From contig NZ_CP018258.1 in NCBI RefSeq assembly GCF_001953175.1, positions 1,020,210-1,084,209 of the forward strand: a stretch of DNA of 64,000 nt, written 5' to 3'. The number at the start of each line of letters is the position of its first letter. Positions within the stretch are counted from its first letter, which is position 1. The translations under genes and the position numbers were made by a program. The notes beneath the pieces were generated by a model. It was not told the origin of the DNA and made no database searches. It saw only the letters and a program-made list of their open reading frames with translations. Below are positions 32,846 to 42,220 of the stretch, in pieces. The stretch is from Dehalogenimonas formicexedens (GTDB lineage Bacteria > Chloroflexota > Dehalococcoidia > Dehalococcoidales > Dehalococcoidaceae).

Positions 32846-34984
32846 TCATTTACCGATCAGCGAACGGGCGATGGGCAGATACATCTGCTCAACATATTCG
32901 ATCATCATCCGGCTGGCGGAGAACTCCCACACGGTTGAAGCGATGGCCTCTCTCATAACCTTTAGCCATCGCCTTGGACTGTCGGTTACATCCCGATCAT
33001 AGTACATCGGCAAGATCTGTTCTTCCAGCAACTGGTAAAGGTCGGACGCGTCGCGACTGTCCTCATCGAGCGGGTTTTCCGGCTTTTCTTCACTGCCTAT
33101 CGCCCAGCCGTTTTTCCCGTTGAACCCTTCCTGCCACCAGCCGTCCAGGATGCTGGCGTTGGGCACGCCGTTGATGCCCGCCTTCATCCCTGAAGTCCCG
33201 CTGGCCTCCAGGAGCCGGCGGGGATTGTTGAGCCAAACATCCACTCCGGAAACCAGGTATCTGGCCAGGTGCAGGTCGTAGTCTTCAATAAAGCACACCC
33301 TGCCTTCGAATTCCCGGTCTGTCGCTTGCGAATAGACACGGTGGATTAATTCCTTGGCCATGAAATCGGCCGGATGTGATTTTCCGGCGAATATGAACTG
33401 TACCGGCCGCTGCCAGTTGCGCACGATTTTCTTTAACCTCTCGACGTCCCGGAACAGCAGTGAAGGCCGTTTGTATTCCACAAAACGCCTGACGAACCCG
33501 ATAGTCAATACGTCCGGGTCCATCAGGGCGCCGAGAGCCACCAGCCGCCGGCTGGATACTTCGGCGTTGCTCCATTCCTGGCGGGAGCGTTCGGTGATCA
33601 GGTGAATCAGACGCTGTTTCCTGAACTGGTGCGCCTGCCACAGCACTTCATCCGGGACTTTATTGAGCAAGTCCCGAAAACCGATCTCGTGGCGGCGGTC
33701 GTACCAATCATTTCCGATATATTTTTCAAAAGCCTTGGTCAGCGGTGGCGTTTCCCAGGTCGGGACGTGAATGCCGTTGGTGATGTGCCCGATGGGAACG
33801 GCGGATTCGGGAGTCGATCCATAAAGCCGGCGCCACATTTTCCGGGATACTTCGCCGTGGAGCCGGCTGACTGCGTTAGCCCGCCGGGATAACTTGAGGC
33901 CCAAAACGGTCATGTTGAAATATTCGTCAGGGCTGGCCTGGCCCAGGGACAGGAACTCGTCGCGCTCTATCTTCAGGCTATCCCAGTAACAACAAAAGTA
34001 GCGGTCCATCAGAGCCGGGTCGAAGGTATCGTGGCCTGCCGGGACGGGAGTATGGGTGGTGAACACCGCCTGATCGCGCACTTTTTCGATGGCGGATTCC
34101 AGGCTGTCCCCGGCGGTCAGACGCTCCCGGAGCAATTCCAGCAGCAGGAACGAAGTATGGCCTTCGTTGCAATGCCAGGCCACCGGGTTGATCCCGAGCG
34201 CGCGCAGCAGTCTCACGCCGCCGATGCCTAGCAGGTACTCCTGTTGCAACCGGATCTCACGGCCCGCGCTGTATAACCGGGCGGATAATTCCCGGTCGCC
34301 CGGTTCATTCTCGGGAACGTTTGTGTCCAGCAGGTAGAGCACCCCCCTGCCGACCTTTACCTCCCAGGCGGTTAAATATATATTCTTGTTTCCCAGGAGC
34401 AGACTGAGCAGGAAACGGCTGCCGTCCGGCTGGGTCACCCTGGAGATCGGGGCCAGGTCGAAATCGAGTTGCCGGTAATGCTCGATCTGCCAACCGTCTT
34501 CGCTGATGCGCTGGTGAAAATACCCTTCAGGGTACATGAACCCCACCCCGACAAACGGCAGACCGAGATCGGATGCTTCTTTGCAGATGTCGCCGGCCAG
34601 CACGCCCAGTCCGCCGGCGTACATCGGCAGGGAGTTGTGAACCGCAAACTCCATCGAAAAATAGGCCACCGGATGGTTGAAAACGCCCGGATAGGTCTTG
34701 GTCACCCAATTCTTCTCGTCGGACATGCGACGGTCGAACAGTTCGATAACGGAATCGAGTTTACCGAGAAATTCCTCATCCGCCGCGAGGCTTTCGAGAC
34801 GCCTGGGTTCAACCTCTGAAAGGAGTCTTACCGGATTGTGTCCCGATGACCGCCACAGCCGGCCGTCGATTGACTCAAAAAGCTCCCTTGCCGGTATGGT
34901 CCAGCTCCACCACAGGTTCGCCGAGAGATCCGCCAAACGTGATAAGCGTCCCGGAAGGCGGGACGCTAATTGAACCTTATCCAT
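32846..34984 (-). CDS. glgP: Alpha-glucan (glycogen) phosphorylase
   Basis: A 712-residue enzyme of the short, Thermus-type alpha-glucan phosphorylase family, which releases glucose-1-phosphate from glycogen. The N-terminal DUF3417-like region (LADLSANLWWSWTIPARELF) leads into YFSMEFAVHNSLPMYAGGLGVLAGD. The cofactor site is at EASGTSGMKAGINGVPNAS, with the PLP-binding Lys. AWHCNEGHTSFL and HTPVPAGHD are also conserved. It is divergent from the 4-alpha-glucanotransferase gene, with which it shares a 120-bp upstream region. Together they degrade stored glucan. Confidence 0.95.
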   Translation of the reverse strand: MDKVQLASRLPGRLSRLADLSANLWWSWTIPARELFESIDGRLWRSSGHNPVRLLSEVEPRRLESLAADEEFLGKLDSVIELFDRRMSDEKNWVTKTYPGVFNHPVAYFSMEFAVHNSLPMYAGGLGVLAGDICKEASDLGLPFVGVGFMYPEGYFHQRISEDGWQIEHYRQLDFDLAPISRVTQPDGSRFLLSLLLGNKNIYLTAWEVKVGRGVLYLLDTNVPENEPGDRELSARLYSAGREIRLQQEYLLGIGGVRLLRALGINPVAWHCNEGHTSFLLLELLRERLTAGDSLESAIEKVRDQAVFTTHTPVPAGHDTFDPALMDRYFCCYWDSLKIERDEFLSLGQASPDEYFNMTVLGLKLSRRANAVSRLHGEVSRKMWRRLYGSTPESAVPIGHITNGIHVPTWETPPLTKAFEKYIGNDWYDRRHEIGFRDLLNKVPDEVLWQAHQFRKQRLIHLITERSRQEWSNAEVSSRRLVALGALMDPDVLTIGFVRRFVEYKRPSLLFRDVERLKKIVRNWQRPVQFIFAGKSHPADFMAKELIHRVYSQATDREFEGRVCFIEDYDLHLARYLVSGVDVWLNNPRRLLEASGTSGMKAGINGVPNASILDGWWQEGFNGKNGWAIGSEEKPENPLDEDSRDASDLYQLLEEQILPMYYDRDVTDSPRRWLKVMREAIASTVWEFSASRMMIEYVEQMYLPIARSLIGK

Positions 34985-35106
34985 CGATTACCTCGGGGCA
35001 GATATCGTTAAACTTTTTCCATTATCCTTGCCGCTGGATGGCAAGTCAAGCTCACAAGCGGTTATAATCATTTAGATTATGCGGTGCCGAACAGGATAAC
35101 ACCGAT

Positions 35107-37218
35107 TTGAAAAACAGCCGGCAAGATAACAAGCTTAACGAATTGGCCGTAGCATGCGGTATCCAGCTGTCTTACCGGGACATGGACGGGCGGATAAAGC
35201 GGGCACCCGCCAAGACGCTGCTGGCGGCGGTGCGGGCATTGGGTGTAAATGTGGCCGGTGCGGCTGACTGTCGAGCGGCCCTCGATGAACTTCAAATAAG
35301 AAAATCCACACGAGTAATCGAGCCGGTGCTGCTGGCCTGGGAAGGCAGGCTGGGGAGTGTAAATATCCGGCTTCCCCAGCCTCTGCCATCGACGATCGAG
35401 GCGTTTCTGGAACTGGACTGCGGCGAAACCCGCTTATTCCTCTGGCCGGACCCAGCCCGATTTGAGCTACCGACGGTAACTGTAAATGCGGGGCTCATCC
35501 GTGTGCTGCGGCTACCGTTCAAATGTCGCCTGCCATTCGGTTACCACCGCCTCAGTCTCATCTTCCCCGGCAAAACGGTCAGCGCATTCATTATCTCCGC
35601 GCCCCGGAAAGCTCCCGAACTTCAGGGACCGCCGCGCCGGTGGGGCCTTTTCAGCCCGGTTTACGCTCTTCGTTCAGGGAATGACTGGGGCGCCGGCGGA
35701 TTTTCCGAATTCACCGAGTTGGCTAAATGGAGCGCCACGCTGGGCAGCGGCCTGACCGCCACACTGCCGCTGTTGCCGGCATTTTACCGCGAACATTTCA
35801 ACCCCAGTCCCTACTCCCCGGTCAGCCGCCTGTTCTGGAACGAACTATTTATCGACGTCCCGAACACCCTGGAACTGACTTTTTGTCCCGCGGCCGCGGC
35901 GCTGCTGGCCTCGAAGGAACTCCGGGATGAACTCTCAGCTCTGCGCGCGGCGCCGCTGGTGGATTATGCCGGCCTAGCCAACCTGAAACGAAAAGTTCTT
36001 GAGCTTTTGGCCGAATGCTTTTTCAACGGGCATGGATCGGAATTAAGACGGGAGTTGTTCAACACCTTCGTTGAAAAGCACCCCGAGGTGAAGGAATATG
36101 CCCGGTTCCGGGCGTATTCGGAACGGTCCAAATGCTGCTGGCGGCAATGGCCGGAGGAGATGCGGGACGGCTCAACCCAAATTCAGGGTGTCGACTTAAA
36201 CATTGAACGTTATCATCTATATGTCCAGTTTATCGCCCGGGAGCAGCTTGCGGGCATCGTAGAAAAGTCAAAAACAGACGGCCAGGCTATCTACCTTGAC
36301 CTGCCGCTGGGTTCCAATCCGGATGGTTTTGACACCTGGAAACACCGGGAAATCTTCGTCACGGGTTCGAGCGTCGGCGCGCCGCCCGATGACGCATTTC
36401 CCGGCGGCCAGGACTGGGGTTTCCCCCCGCCCCACCCGGAACGGCAGAGGGAGACCGAATATCGCTATCTCATCAGCGTGGTCCGGCACCACCTGGAGAT
36501 GGCCGGGATATTGAGGCTCGATCACATCATGGGGCTGCACCGCCTCTATTGGATTCCGGAAGGGTCGGACGCCGCCGACGGGGTCTATGTCCGTTATGCC
36601 GCCGAGGAGATGTATGCTATCCTCTGCCTGGAGGCCTTCAAGGCAAAGGCGGTGATTGTGGGCGAAGACCTGGGGCTGGTGCCGGGCGCCGTGCGGCGGG
36701 CAATGAGGCGGCACAACATCAAACGCAGTTATGTAGCCCAGTACGAGATGCTGGCCGGCAACGACACCTGCCTCGACACCATACCCGTCCAGGCTGTTGC
36801 CGCTGTCAACACCCACGATATGCATCCTTTCGCCGCTTTCTGGCAGGGGACAGACATCCCGGAAAGAGTTGCCTGCGGCGTTCTCAGCGGGCAACGGGCC
36901 TGCACGGAATCGGCGCGCCGGAGCACCGGTAAAGAGGTTCTGACCGGCTGTCTTCTCCGCCGGGGCTTGATTTCATCCCGGGCTTCTTCCCCAAAGGAGC
37001 TCTATGAAAGCATTTGCCGGGTGATGGCGTCCAGCGATGTCGAGATGATGCTGATCAGCCTTGATGACCTGGGCGGCTCAACCAAAGCCCAGAACATCCC
37101 GGGCACGTACACCGAGCATCCCAACTGGCGGCGTCGGACGCCGCTGTCACTGGAGCGGCTCAAAAATGACCAGCAAATCTGTTCCTTCCTGAAAGACATC
37201 GATAAACTCAGGAAATGA
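35107..37218 (+). CDS. malQ: 4-alpha-glucanotransferase (amylomaltase)
   Basis: A 703-residue GH77 enzyme of the longer, two-domain type with an N-terminal beta domain (about residues 60-165). The catalytic barrel is recognisable by WGLFSPVYALRS, NPSPYSPVSRLF, the nucleophile region ILRLDHIMGLHRLYWIP, the acid residue in VGEDLGLVP and NTHDMHPFAAF. It transfers maltodextrin segments during glycogen and maltodextrin turnover. The start is a TTG at 35107 with a weak AGGA 10 bases before it. It is divergent from glgP and followed 60 bases later by a GH57 gene. Confidence 0.94.
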   Translation: MKNSRQDNKLNELAVACGIQLSYRDMDGRIKRAPAKTLLAAVRALGVNVAGAADCRAALDELQIRKSTRVIEPVLLAWEGRLGSVNIRLPQPLPSTIEAFLELDCGETRLFLWPDPARFELPTVTVNAGLIRVLRLPFKCRLPFGYHRLSLIFPGKTVSAFIISAPRKAPELQGPPRRWGLFSPVYALRSGNDWGAGGFSEFTELAKWSATLGSGLTATLPLLPAFYREHFNPSPYSPVSRLFWNELFIDVPNTLELTFCPAAAALLASKELRDELSALRAAPLVDYAGLANLKRKVLELLAECFFNGHGSELRRELFNTFVEKHPEVKEYARFRAYSERSKCCWRQWPEEMRDGSTQIQGVDLNIERYHLYVQFIAREQLAGIVEKSKTDGQAIYLDLPLGSNPDGFDTWKHREIFVTGSSVGAPPDDAFPGGQDWGFPPPHPERQRETEYRYLISVVRHHLEMAGILRLDHIMGLHRLYWIPEGSDAADGVYVRYAAEEMYAILCLEAFKAKAVIVGEDLGLVPGAVRRAMRRHNIKRSYVAQYEMLAGNDTCLDTIPVQAVAAVNTHDMHPFAAFWQGTDIPERVACGVLSGQRACTESARRSTGKEVLTGCLLRRGLISSRASSPKELYESICRVMASSDVEMMLISLDDLGGSTKAQNIPGTYTEHPNWRRRTPLSLERLKNDQQICSFLKDIDKLRK

Positions 37219-37277
37219 GGCCATGACATACTTCTTAACCCGGAAAAAATCAACAGCGTGTCAGGCAGGGAGCGGCC

Positions 37278-39689
37278 GTGGTTGATTCGCCTGCCAGATT
37301 TCTTTGCGTGCACGGTCATTTCTATCAGCCGCCCAGGGAAAACCCCTGGCTGGAAGCCGTGGAGACCGAAAAATCGGCTTCCCCGTATCATGATTGGAAC
37401 GAGCGCATTACCGACGAGTGCTACGCCGTCAACCTCGCGGCCAGGATTCTCGATGGGTCCAATCAGATCGTGTCGATAGTCAACAACTACGCCAGGTTCT
37501 CCTTCAACTTCGGACCGACGCTGTTGACCTGGCTGGAAGTCAACCACCCGGAGGTCTACACGGCGATTATCGATTCCGACCGTGAGAACGCCCCTGAATA
37601 CTCAGGTCACGGCTCGGCTTTGGCACAGGCCTATAACCACCTCATCATGCCCCTGGCTAACCGCCGCGACAAGGAGACCCAGGTTGCCTGGGGTGTTTCT
37701 GATTTCCGGCGCCGTTTCGGTCGCCCGCCTGAGGGCATGTGGCTCCCGGAAACCGCGGTAGACCTTGAGACGCTCGATATTATGGCCGGCCGGGGTATCA
37801 AGTTTACCTTACTGGCGCCGCATCAGGCCGCCCGTGTGAAATCCCCGGACGGATCATGGCATCCTGCCGGAGGCGCTATCGACACCAGTCAGCCTTATGC
37901 CTGCCGCCTGCCTTCGGGCCGCTCCATATCGATTTTCTTTTATCATCCGGGGCTATCCAAAGGGGTGGCCTTCGGGTCTTTGCTCCAGAACGGAGACCAG
38001 CTCGCCGACAGCGTCCTGGCCGCCTACGCCAGGACGGCTGGCCCGTCCATAATCACCATCGCCACCGATGGCGAAACATACGGCCATCACCGGCGTTTCG
38101 GCGAAATGGCCCTGGCTTATGCCTTCGATAAGCTCGACCGCCGTGGCGTCAGGATCACCAACATGGCCGAATACCTGGCGAACCATCCCCCGGCGGCGGA
38201 AGTGGAAATCGTTGAAAACTCCTCATGGAGTTGCGACCATGACGTGGAGCGCTGGCGCAGCGGTTGTTGCTGTTCTACCGGATCCCATCCGGGCTGGAAC
38301 CAGCGCTGGCGCGCGCCGCTGAGACAGGCCATGGACCTTCTTCGCGATAACTTAAATCCATTGTTCGAACAGGCGGCCAAAGAACTCCTGACCGACCCCT
38401 GGGCCGCCCGAAACGACTACGAGGAAGTTATCGGGGACCGCAGCCCGGACGTGGTCGAGGCCTTTTTGAAGCGACACGGCTCAAGGCAGCTGACTTTCGG
38501 TGAAAAAGTCCGCGCGTTGAAGTTGCTGGAACTCCAGCGCCACCTGATGGCAATCTACACCAGCTGCGGCTGGTTTTTCGACGATATCGGCGGCCTGGAG
38601 TCTGTCCTGGTAATGAAGCAGGCAGGCAGAGCGCTGCAGCTTGCTGATCAACTTTTCGGCCAAAGCCCCGAAAGAGAATTTTTGAACATTTTGGAGACGG
38701 CTCAAAGCAACGACCGGGCTAAAGGCAGCGGTTGGGATATTTTCGAGCGGGAAGTGCGGCCCCTGATCGCCGGCCTTAAACAAGCCGCGGCCAATATCGC
38801 CATCCAGTCACTCTTCCCGGAGCCGGCATCGGAACCCGACCTGTACACCTATTCAATTAACATCAGCGACCTGAACCGGTACGGCGATGACGGCTTGCGC
38901 CTGTCATCGGGGGATATCGAAATATCTTCAACGGTGACTTTAGAAAAACAGAGGTTCGTTTTCGCGGCCATGCTCCGGGGAAGCCATGAGGTTATCGCCG
39001 GTCTGGAGGCCTATAAATCGCCCGAAGACTACGCGGGCTTGAAGTCTAAACTTGGGTCGTTCGCCGGCCCGGCTGATGGCGCCGGCTGCCGGGAATTCCT
39101 GGAGGCCAGGTTCGCTGGAAGCGTTTTTGATCTGCGGCACCTGTTCGGCGATGAACGGACGGTGGTCGTCGAGGGTATTATCGGCGGGACCTTGAAAGAG
39201 GCCGAAGCGGCGTACCGGACGATCTATTCCGGGCATCGCGAGACCATGCGGTTCCTCCGCTCCCTGGGTCAGGCCATCCCGTCCCAGTTCAAAACGGCGG
39301 CTGAATTCGTGCTTTCCACCGATCTTAAGGACATGCTTAAAGCTGACACCCTTGATCTGGAAAATGTCGAAACCCTGTTGAATGAGATGAAACTTTGGGA
39401 GATTCCGCCTGAAAAAGAGGCGGTGTCCTATTACCTGTCCGGGCAGCTGGAAAACATTTTGCTCTCGCTGATCGATGCCCCCGATGATCACGCCGCCATG
39501 TCCACGGCAATCGGGTCGCTCCAGCTGTTCAAAGATACCATCCTGTTCCCCAACCTCTGGCGGGTCCAAAACCTTTACTTCGCCATGTTCCAGAACATCT
39601 ATATCGGGCGCAAAGACAAGCCCGGTAGGGAAGACTGGCTGGCGTCATTCGTACTGCTGGGCAGGTTATTACAGATCAGAATTGATTGA
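37278..39689 (+). CDS. GH57 glycoside hydrolase with DUF3536 domain
   Basis: An 803-residue protein of glycoside hydrolase family 57. The N-terminal (beta/alpha)7 domain has FLCVHGHFYQPPRENPW, NYARFSFNFGPTLL, EGMWLPETAVD (nucleophile Glu) and IATDGETYGHHRRF (acid Asp). The C-terminal half (about residues 340-800), helical, corresponds to DUF3536. Family members are alpha-amylases, amylopullulanases or branching enzymes; exact activity is not decided by sequence. There is no signal peptide, so it acts on intracellular glucan. GTG start with GGAG 5-6 bases upstream. It likely forms an operon with malQ. Confidence 0.9.
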   Translation: MVDSPARFLCVHGHFYQPPRENPWLEAVETEKSASPYHDWNERITDECYAVNLAARILDGSNQIVSIVNNYARFSFNFGPTLLTWLEVNHPEVYTAIIDSDRENAPEYSGHGSALAQAYNHLIMPLANRRDKETQVAWGVSDFRRRFGRPPEGMWLPETAVDLETLDIMAGRGIKFTLLAPHQAARVKSPDGSWHPAGGAIDTSQPYACRLPSGRSISIFFYHPGLSKGVAFGSLLQNGDQLADSVLAAYARTAGPSIITIATDGETYGHHRRFGEMALAYAFDKLDRRGVRITNMAEYLANHPPAAEVEIVENSSWSCDHDVERWRSGCCCSTGSHPGWNQRWRAPLRQAMDLLRDNLNPLFEQAAKELLTDPWAARNDYEEVIGDRSPDVVEAFLKRHGSRQLTFGEKVRALKLLELQRHLMAIYTSCGWFFDDIGGLESVLVMKQAGRALQLADQLFGQSPEREFLNILETAQSNDRAKGSGWDIFEREVRPLIAGLKQAAANIAIQSLFPEPASEPDLYTYSINISDLNRYGDDGLRLSSGDIEISSTVTLEKQRFVFAAMLRGSHEVIAGLEAYKSPEDYAGLKSKLGSFAGPADGAGCREFLEARFAGSVFDLRHLFGDERTVVVEGIIGGTLKEAEAAYRTIYSGHRETMRFLRSLGQAIPSQFKTAAEFVLSTDLKDMLKADTLDLENVETLLNEMKLWEIPPEKEAVSYYLSGQLENILLSLIDAPDDHAAMSTAIGSLQLFKDTILFPNLWRVQNLYFAMFQNIYIGRKDKPGREDWLASFVLLGRLLQIRID

Positions 39690-39774
39690 TCCAGTACTAT
39701 TTTCCCAGCCGGATTCATTGATTTGTTATGTCAGGTTATGTTATCTTAATACGAATCTTAGTAGGGCAGGATAG

Positions 39775-40178
39775 TTGGAACAATCCCCCATAGCCCAAAA
39801 CCAGAAACCGGCGATCAAGGTGCTGGTGGTTGAAGATGAGCCCGCTATCGGCAGGTGTGTCTGCGGGTCCTCACCCCCAGGGGTTTCGATGTCGCCCTGG
39901 CTGAAGATGGCATGGCAGCCATCAGCCGATTGTCCTCAGAAAAGTTCAACCTGTGCCTGATAGACGTCAGGACGCCGAACATGAACGGCGAACAGCTTTA
40001 CTCCTGGATCCTCGAACATGATCTGCCGTTGGCCAAAGGTGTGATATTCACCACGGGTGACGTGGCCTCCGGGGAAACGGCCAGGTTTCTGGCAAGCTCC
40101 GGACGGCCGGCCCTGCCCAAGCCCTTCTCCCCGTCCGAACTTTTAGAAAAAATCCAGGAAATGGTAGCAGGATTGTAG
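39775..40178 (+). pseudogene. Response regulator receiver gene with a frameshift
   Basis: Two overlapping frames together give one CheY-type receiver domain of about 134 residues. The first frame (from TTG 39775) supplies VLVVEDEPAIGR with the acidic pocket. The second (from 39855 to the stop at 40178) supplies RVLTPRGFDVALAEDG, the phospho-acceptor region LIDVRTPNMNGE, FTTGD and the Lys in LPKPFSP. The shift lies in GCAGGTGTGT at about 39851-39860; one base is missing. It could be a real mutation or a sequencing error. The ATG of the HD-GYP gene follows the stop by one base, so the pair was an operon of receiver proteins. Confidence 0.75.
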
Positions 40179-40179
40179 G

Positions 40180-41217
40180 ATGGAAAACGCCAAAGCCAAG
40201 GAAACAATCCTGGTTGTCGATGACGAACCGATAGTCAGGCGGTTGCTGCACCAGAAACTGGCTATTGAAGGCTATGCCTGCCTTGAGGCCGGCTGCGCCG
40301 ATGAGGCCCTGGAAGTTCTCAAGCGAAATGCCGACATCGCACTTATCGTGTCGGATATGAAAATGCCCGGTAAAACCGGCATGGAACTGCTGGCAGAGGT
40401 CAGGGTGTTGTATCCGGATACGGCCATGATCATCGCCACCGCGGTTACCGAAACGGCTACAGCTATCGAATGTATGAAACAGGGCGCCTACGACTACCTG
40501 ACGAAGCCGTTCAAGCTCGACGAAGTCCTGTTCTCCATCTGGCGAGCCCTGGACAAACGCCGCCTCCAACTGGAAAACCGGGAATACCGCCAAAACCTTG
40601 AAACCAAGGTGGAATACCAGGCGCAGAAAATCCGGTCCTCATTCTTTAACGCCATCACCTCCCTGGCCTACGCTCTCGACGCCAAGGACGGCTACACCGC
40701 CGGCCACTCCGAGCGGGTTTCGGAAATTGCGGTGGGTATCGGTATCGAACTGGATCTGCCTCAGGTTGAAATGGAACGGTTGAGGCTGGCCGGCAAGGTC
40801 CACGACATCGGCAATATAGGCATCGACGGTACTATACTGCATAAACCTGGCGCTTTGGACCCTGAAGAGAGGGCTGAAATGGAACGCCACCCCGCCCTCG
40901 GGGAGCGCATCCTCCAGCCCGTGGTTGAGGACGAGGCGGTTCTTGCCATGGTGCGCAACCACCACGAGCGGTGGGACGGTCAGGGTTACCCGGATATGCT
41001 GGCGGGGGAAGGCATACCGCTGGGCGCCCGCATCCTGGCGCTGGCTGACACCTTCGATGCCATGACCTCAGCGCGGCCGTACCGGACCGCGATGACGGTG
41101 GATTTCGCCACTAACGAGATCGAACGATGCGCCGGAACCCAATTCGATCCCGCTGTGGTTAACGCCTTCAAAAATGCCCGCCGCGTCATTACCGAAGCCG
41201 TCAAGCTGACCGAATAA
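40180..41217 (+). CDS. Receiver-HD-GYP protein, c-di-GMP phosphodiesterase
   Basis: A 345-residue response regulator. The N-terminal receiver domain has ILVVDDEPIV, the phospho-acceptor Asp in IVSDMKMPGKTG and the Lys in LTKPFKLDE. After a linker helix comes the HD-GYP domain, with the first His in AGHSERV, the HD doublet in LAGKVHDIGNIG, HPALGERIL, NHHERWDGQGYPDMLAGEGIP and ADTFDAMTSARPYR. Such proteins hydrolyse cyclic di-GMP, and phosphorylation is expected to control activity. It is preceded by the frameshifted receiver gene and followed by the unassigned structured RNA and surface-protein genes, whose expression may depend on c-di-GMP. Confidence 0.93.
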   Translation: MENAKAKETILVVDDEPIVRRLLHQKLAIEGYACLEAGCADEALEVLKRNADIALIVSDMKMPGKTGMELLAEVRVLYPDTAMIIATAVTETATAIECMKQGAYDYLTKPFKLDEVLFSIWRALDKRRLQLENREYRQNLETKVEYQAQKIRSSFFNAITSLAYALDAKDGYTAGHSERVSEIAVGIGIELDLPQVEMERLRLAGKVHDIGNIGIDGTILHKPGALDPEERAEMERHPALGERILQPVVEDEAVLAMVRNHHERWDGQGYPDMLAGEGIPLGARILALADTFDAMTSARPYRTAMTVDFATNEIERCAGTQFDPAVVNAFKNARRVITEAVKLTE

Positions 41218-41325
41218 CTCACACTCATCTCGTGTTGTCGGGTGTCTCCTCTGAGCGACATAGTCACTCCGCGGCAATTTAGTGGCCTGGCCCTGCGTTA
41301 ACCTCATCTTAACTTACAATTTTCA

Positions 41326-41354
41326 TTGACAGGCCGGTAAATTTGGAACATAAT
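41326..41354 (+). promoter_or_regulatory. Strong sigma-70 promoter
   Basis: A perfect TTGACA (41326-41331), exactly 17 bp, and CATAAT (41349-41354), one mismatch from consensus. It would start RNA at about 41361. Confidence 0.7.
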
Positions 41355-41360
41355 TTGCCA

Positions 41361-41508
41361 GTTTCCAGTAACTTTCCGAAACTACTTGATGGGAAGAGGC
41401 CGACGACGGATCATGATCCTCTCAAATCTTGACCAATCCGAGATAGCATCTGGGACTCCCATCGATCAAGCTCCAAAAAACAGGCCAGCGAAAACCGCTG
41501 GTTTTTTT
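41361..41508 (+). ncRNA. Candidate structured leader RNA or small RNA, unassigned
   Basis: The predicted transcript of about 148 bases folds by eye into a three-way junction. P1 pairs CTTGATGGG (41385-41393) with CCC-ATCG-ATCAAG (41458-41470, four-base bulge). P2 pairs AGAGG (41395-41399) with CCTCT (41418-41422). P3 is TCCGAGAT (41437-41444) with ATCTGGGA (41448-41455), with one mismatch. A terminator follows at once, and 100 bases later the surface-protein gene starts. This is the layout of a riboswitch or attenuator, or of a free-standing small RNA. It does not show the conserved bases of the c-di-GMP-I class. Confidence 0.45.
41485..41508 (+). terminator. Intrinsic terminator upstream of the surface-protein gene
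   Basis: CCAGCG, loop AAAAC, CGCTGG and seven T form a textbook intrinsic terminator. It would stop any transcript from the promoter at 41326 unless relieved. Confidence 0.85.
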
Positions 41509-41608
41509 ATGCCCAAGGGACACCTCCAATTTGGGTAGGTGCCGGTCGGTCCTGGGCGTCAATAAAATAGCAGAATAGGTTACAAATAATCGACGAAGGA
41601 GAACAAAA

Positions 41609-42106
41609 TTGAAAAAAAGAATCCTTGTAATCGGGACTATTCTTTCTTTAGCAATGGTGACTGCTTCTCCGCTCAGTGTCTCTGCTGAAACCACTGTCAT
41701 TTCAGGCACTATTGCTAACACCGCGGTTTTGACGGCGCCATCAAACATAACCTTTACAAACTTCGTTGTAGGTACTAATACAGGCTCATCGACAACTCCA
41801 GGTTCGGTTGTAGCGAATGCATCTGGATGGTCCCTTGAAGTCACGGATGCAAAAGTAGAAAGTAAAGGATATATGACAAGAGCGGATGGTAATAATCTTT
41901 CCGCTCTGATTCAGGTCGGTATGACATCTGGAAGCGTGACGACTATCTCTCTTTATCAGGCCCAGCTAGTGGCTGATACTGCTCATGGATATGGTGCTGC
42001 GGGTACGTTCACGATCCCACTATACGTTAGCCAGTTGGTAGGTACAGGAGACCTTCCTGGGGCATATTCAATCACATTGACCTACACAGCGACGCCTGCA
42101 TCCTAG
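41609..42106 (+). CDS. Secreted WxL-like surface protein
   Basis: A 165-residue exported protein with a clear signal peptide (MKKRILVIGTILSLAM, cleavage near VSAETT). The mature part is a beta-sandwich rich in Thr, Ser and Gly, with the pattern FTNFVVGTNTG, ASGWSLEVTDA and late TIPLYVSQLVG...YSITLTYTA. This resembles the WxL/camelysin-type domains that attach to the cell surface. TTG start with AAGGAG 7 bases upstream. It is AT-richer than the flanking core genes. A 14-bp hairpin after the stop would allow it to be expressed above the next gene. The neighbouring DUF916-like protein is the usual partner of WxL proteins. Confidence 0.75.
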   Translation: MKKRILVIGTILSLAMVTASPLSVSAETTVISGTIANTAVLTAPSNITFTNFVVGTNTGSSTTPGSVVANASGWSLEVTDAKVESKGYMTRADGNNLSALIQVGMTSGSVTTISLYQAQLVADTAHGYGAAGTFTIPLYVSQLVGTGDLPGAYSITLTYTATPAS

Positions 42107-42113
42107 TAACCTG

Positions 42114-42143
42114 CTTGGCGGCGGCTTTCAAGCCGCCGCCAAG
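42114..42143 (+). terminator. Very stable hairpin between surface-protein genes
   Basis: CTTGGCGGCGGCTT and AAGCCGCCGCCAAG form a perfect 14-bp GC-rich inverted repeat with almost no loop. No T-run follows. It probably reduces read-through or protects the 3' end of the upstream mRNA. Confidence 0.6.
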
Positions 42144-42220
42144 TCTAGATATAGCAACGACTAAACTAGACTTGGAAAGTTCTTTTCGGTTCGAGTAAGG
42201 ATTGTGTACTGCTCAGATCA

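Larger units (their letters stand above)
41218..41608. other. Non-coding region before the surface-protein genes
   Basis: A 391-bp gap with a promoter (41326-41354), a structured transcript (41361-41508) and a strong terminator. A further hairpin CACCT/AGGTG occurs at 41521-41541. No reading frame is convincing in it. Confidence 0.7.

Noticed and set aside
41361-41508. c-di-GMP-I (GEMM) riboswitch upstream of the surface genes
   Set aside because: The conserved core of that class (the GGGACGCAAAGCC-type segment and tetraloop receptor) is absent. The RNA is reported only as an unassigned candidate.
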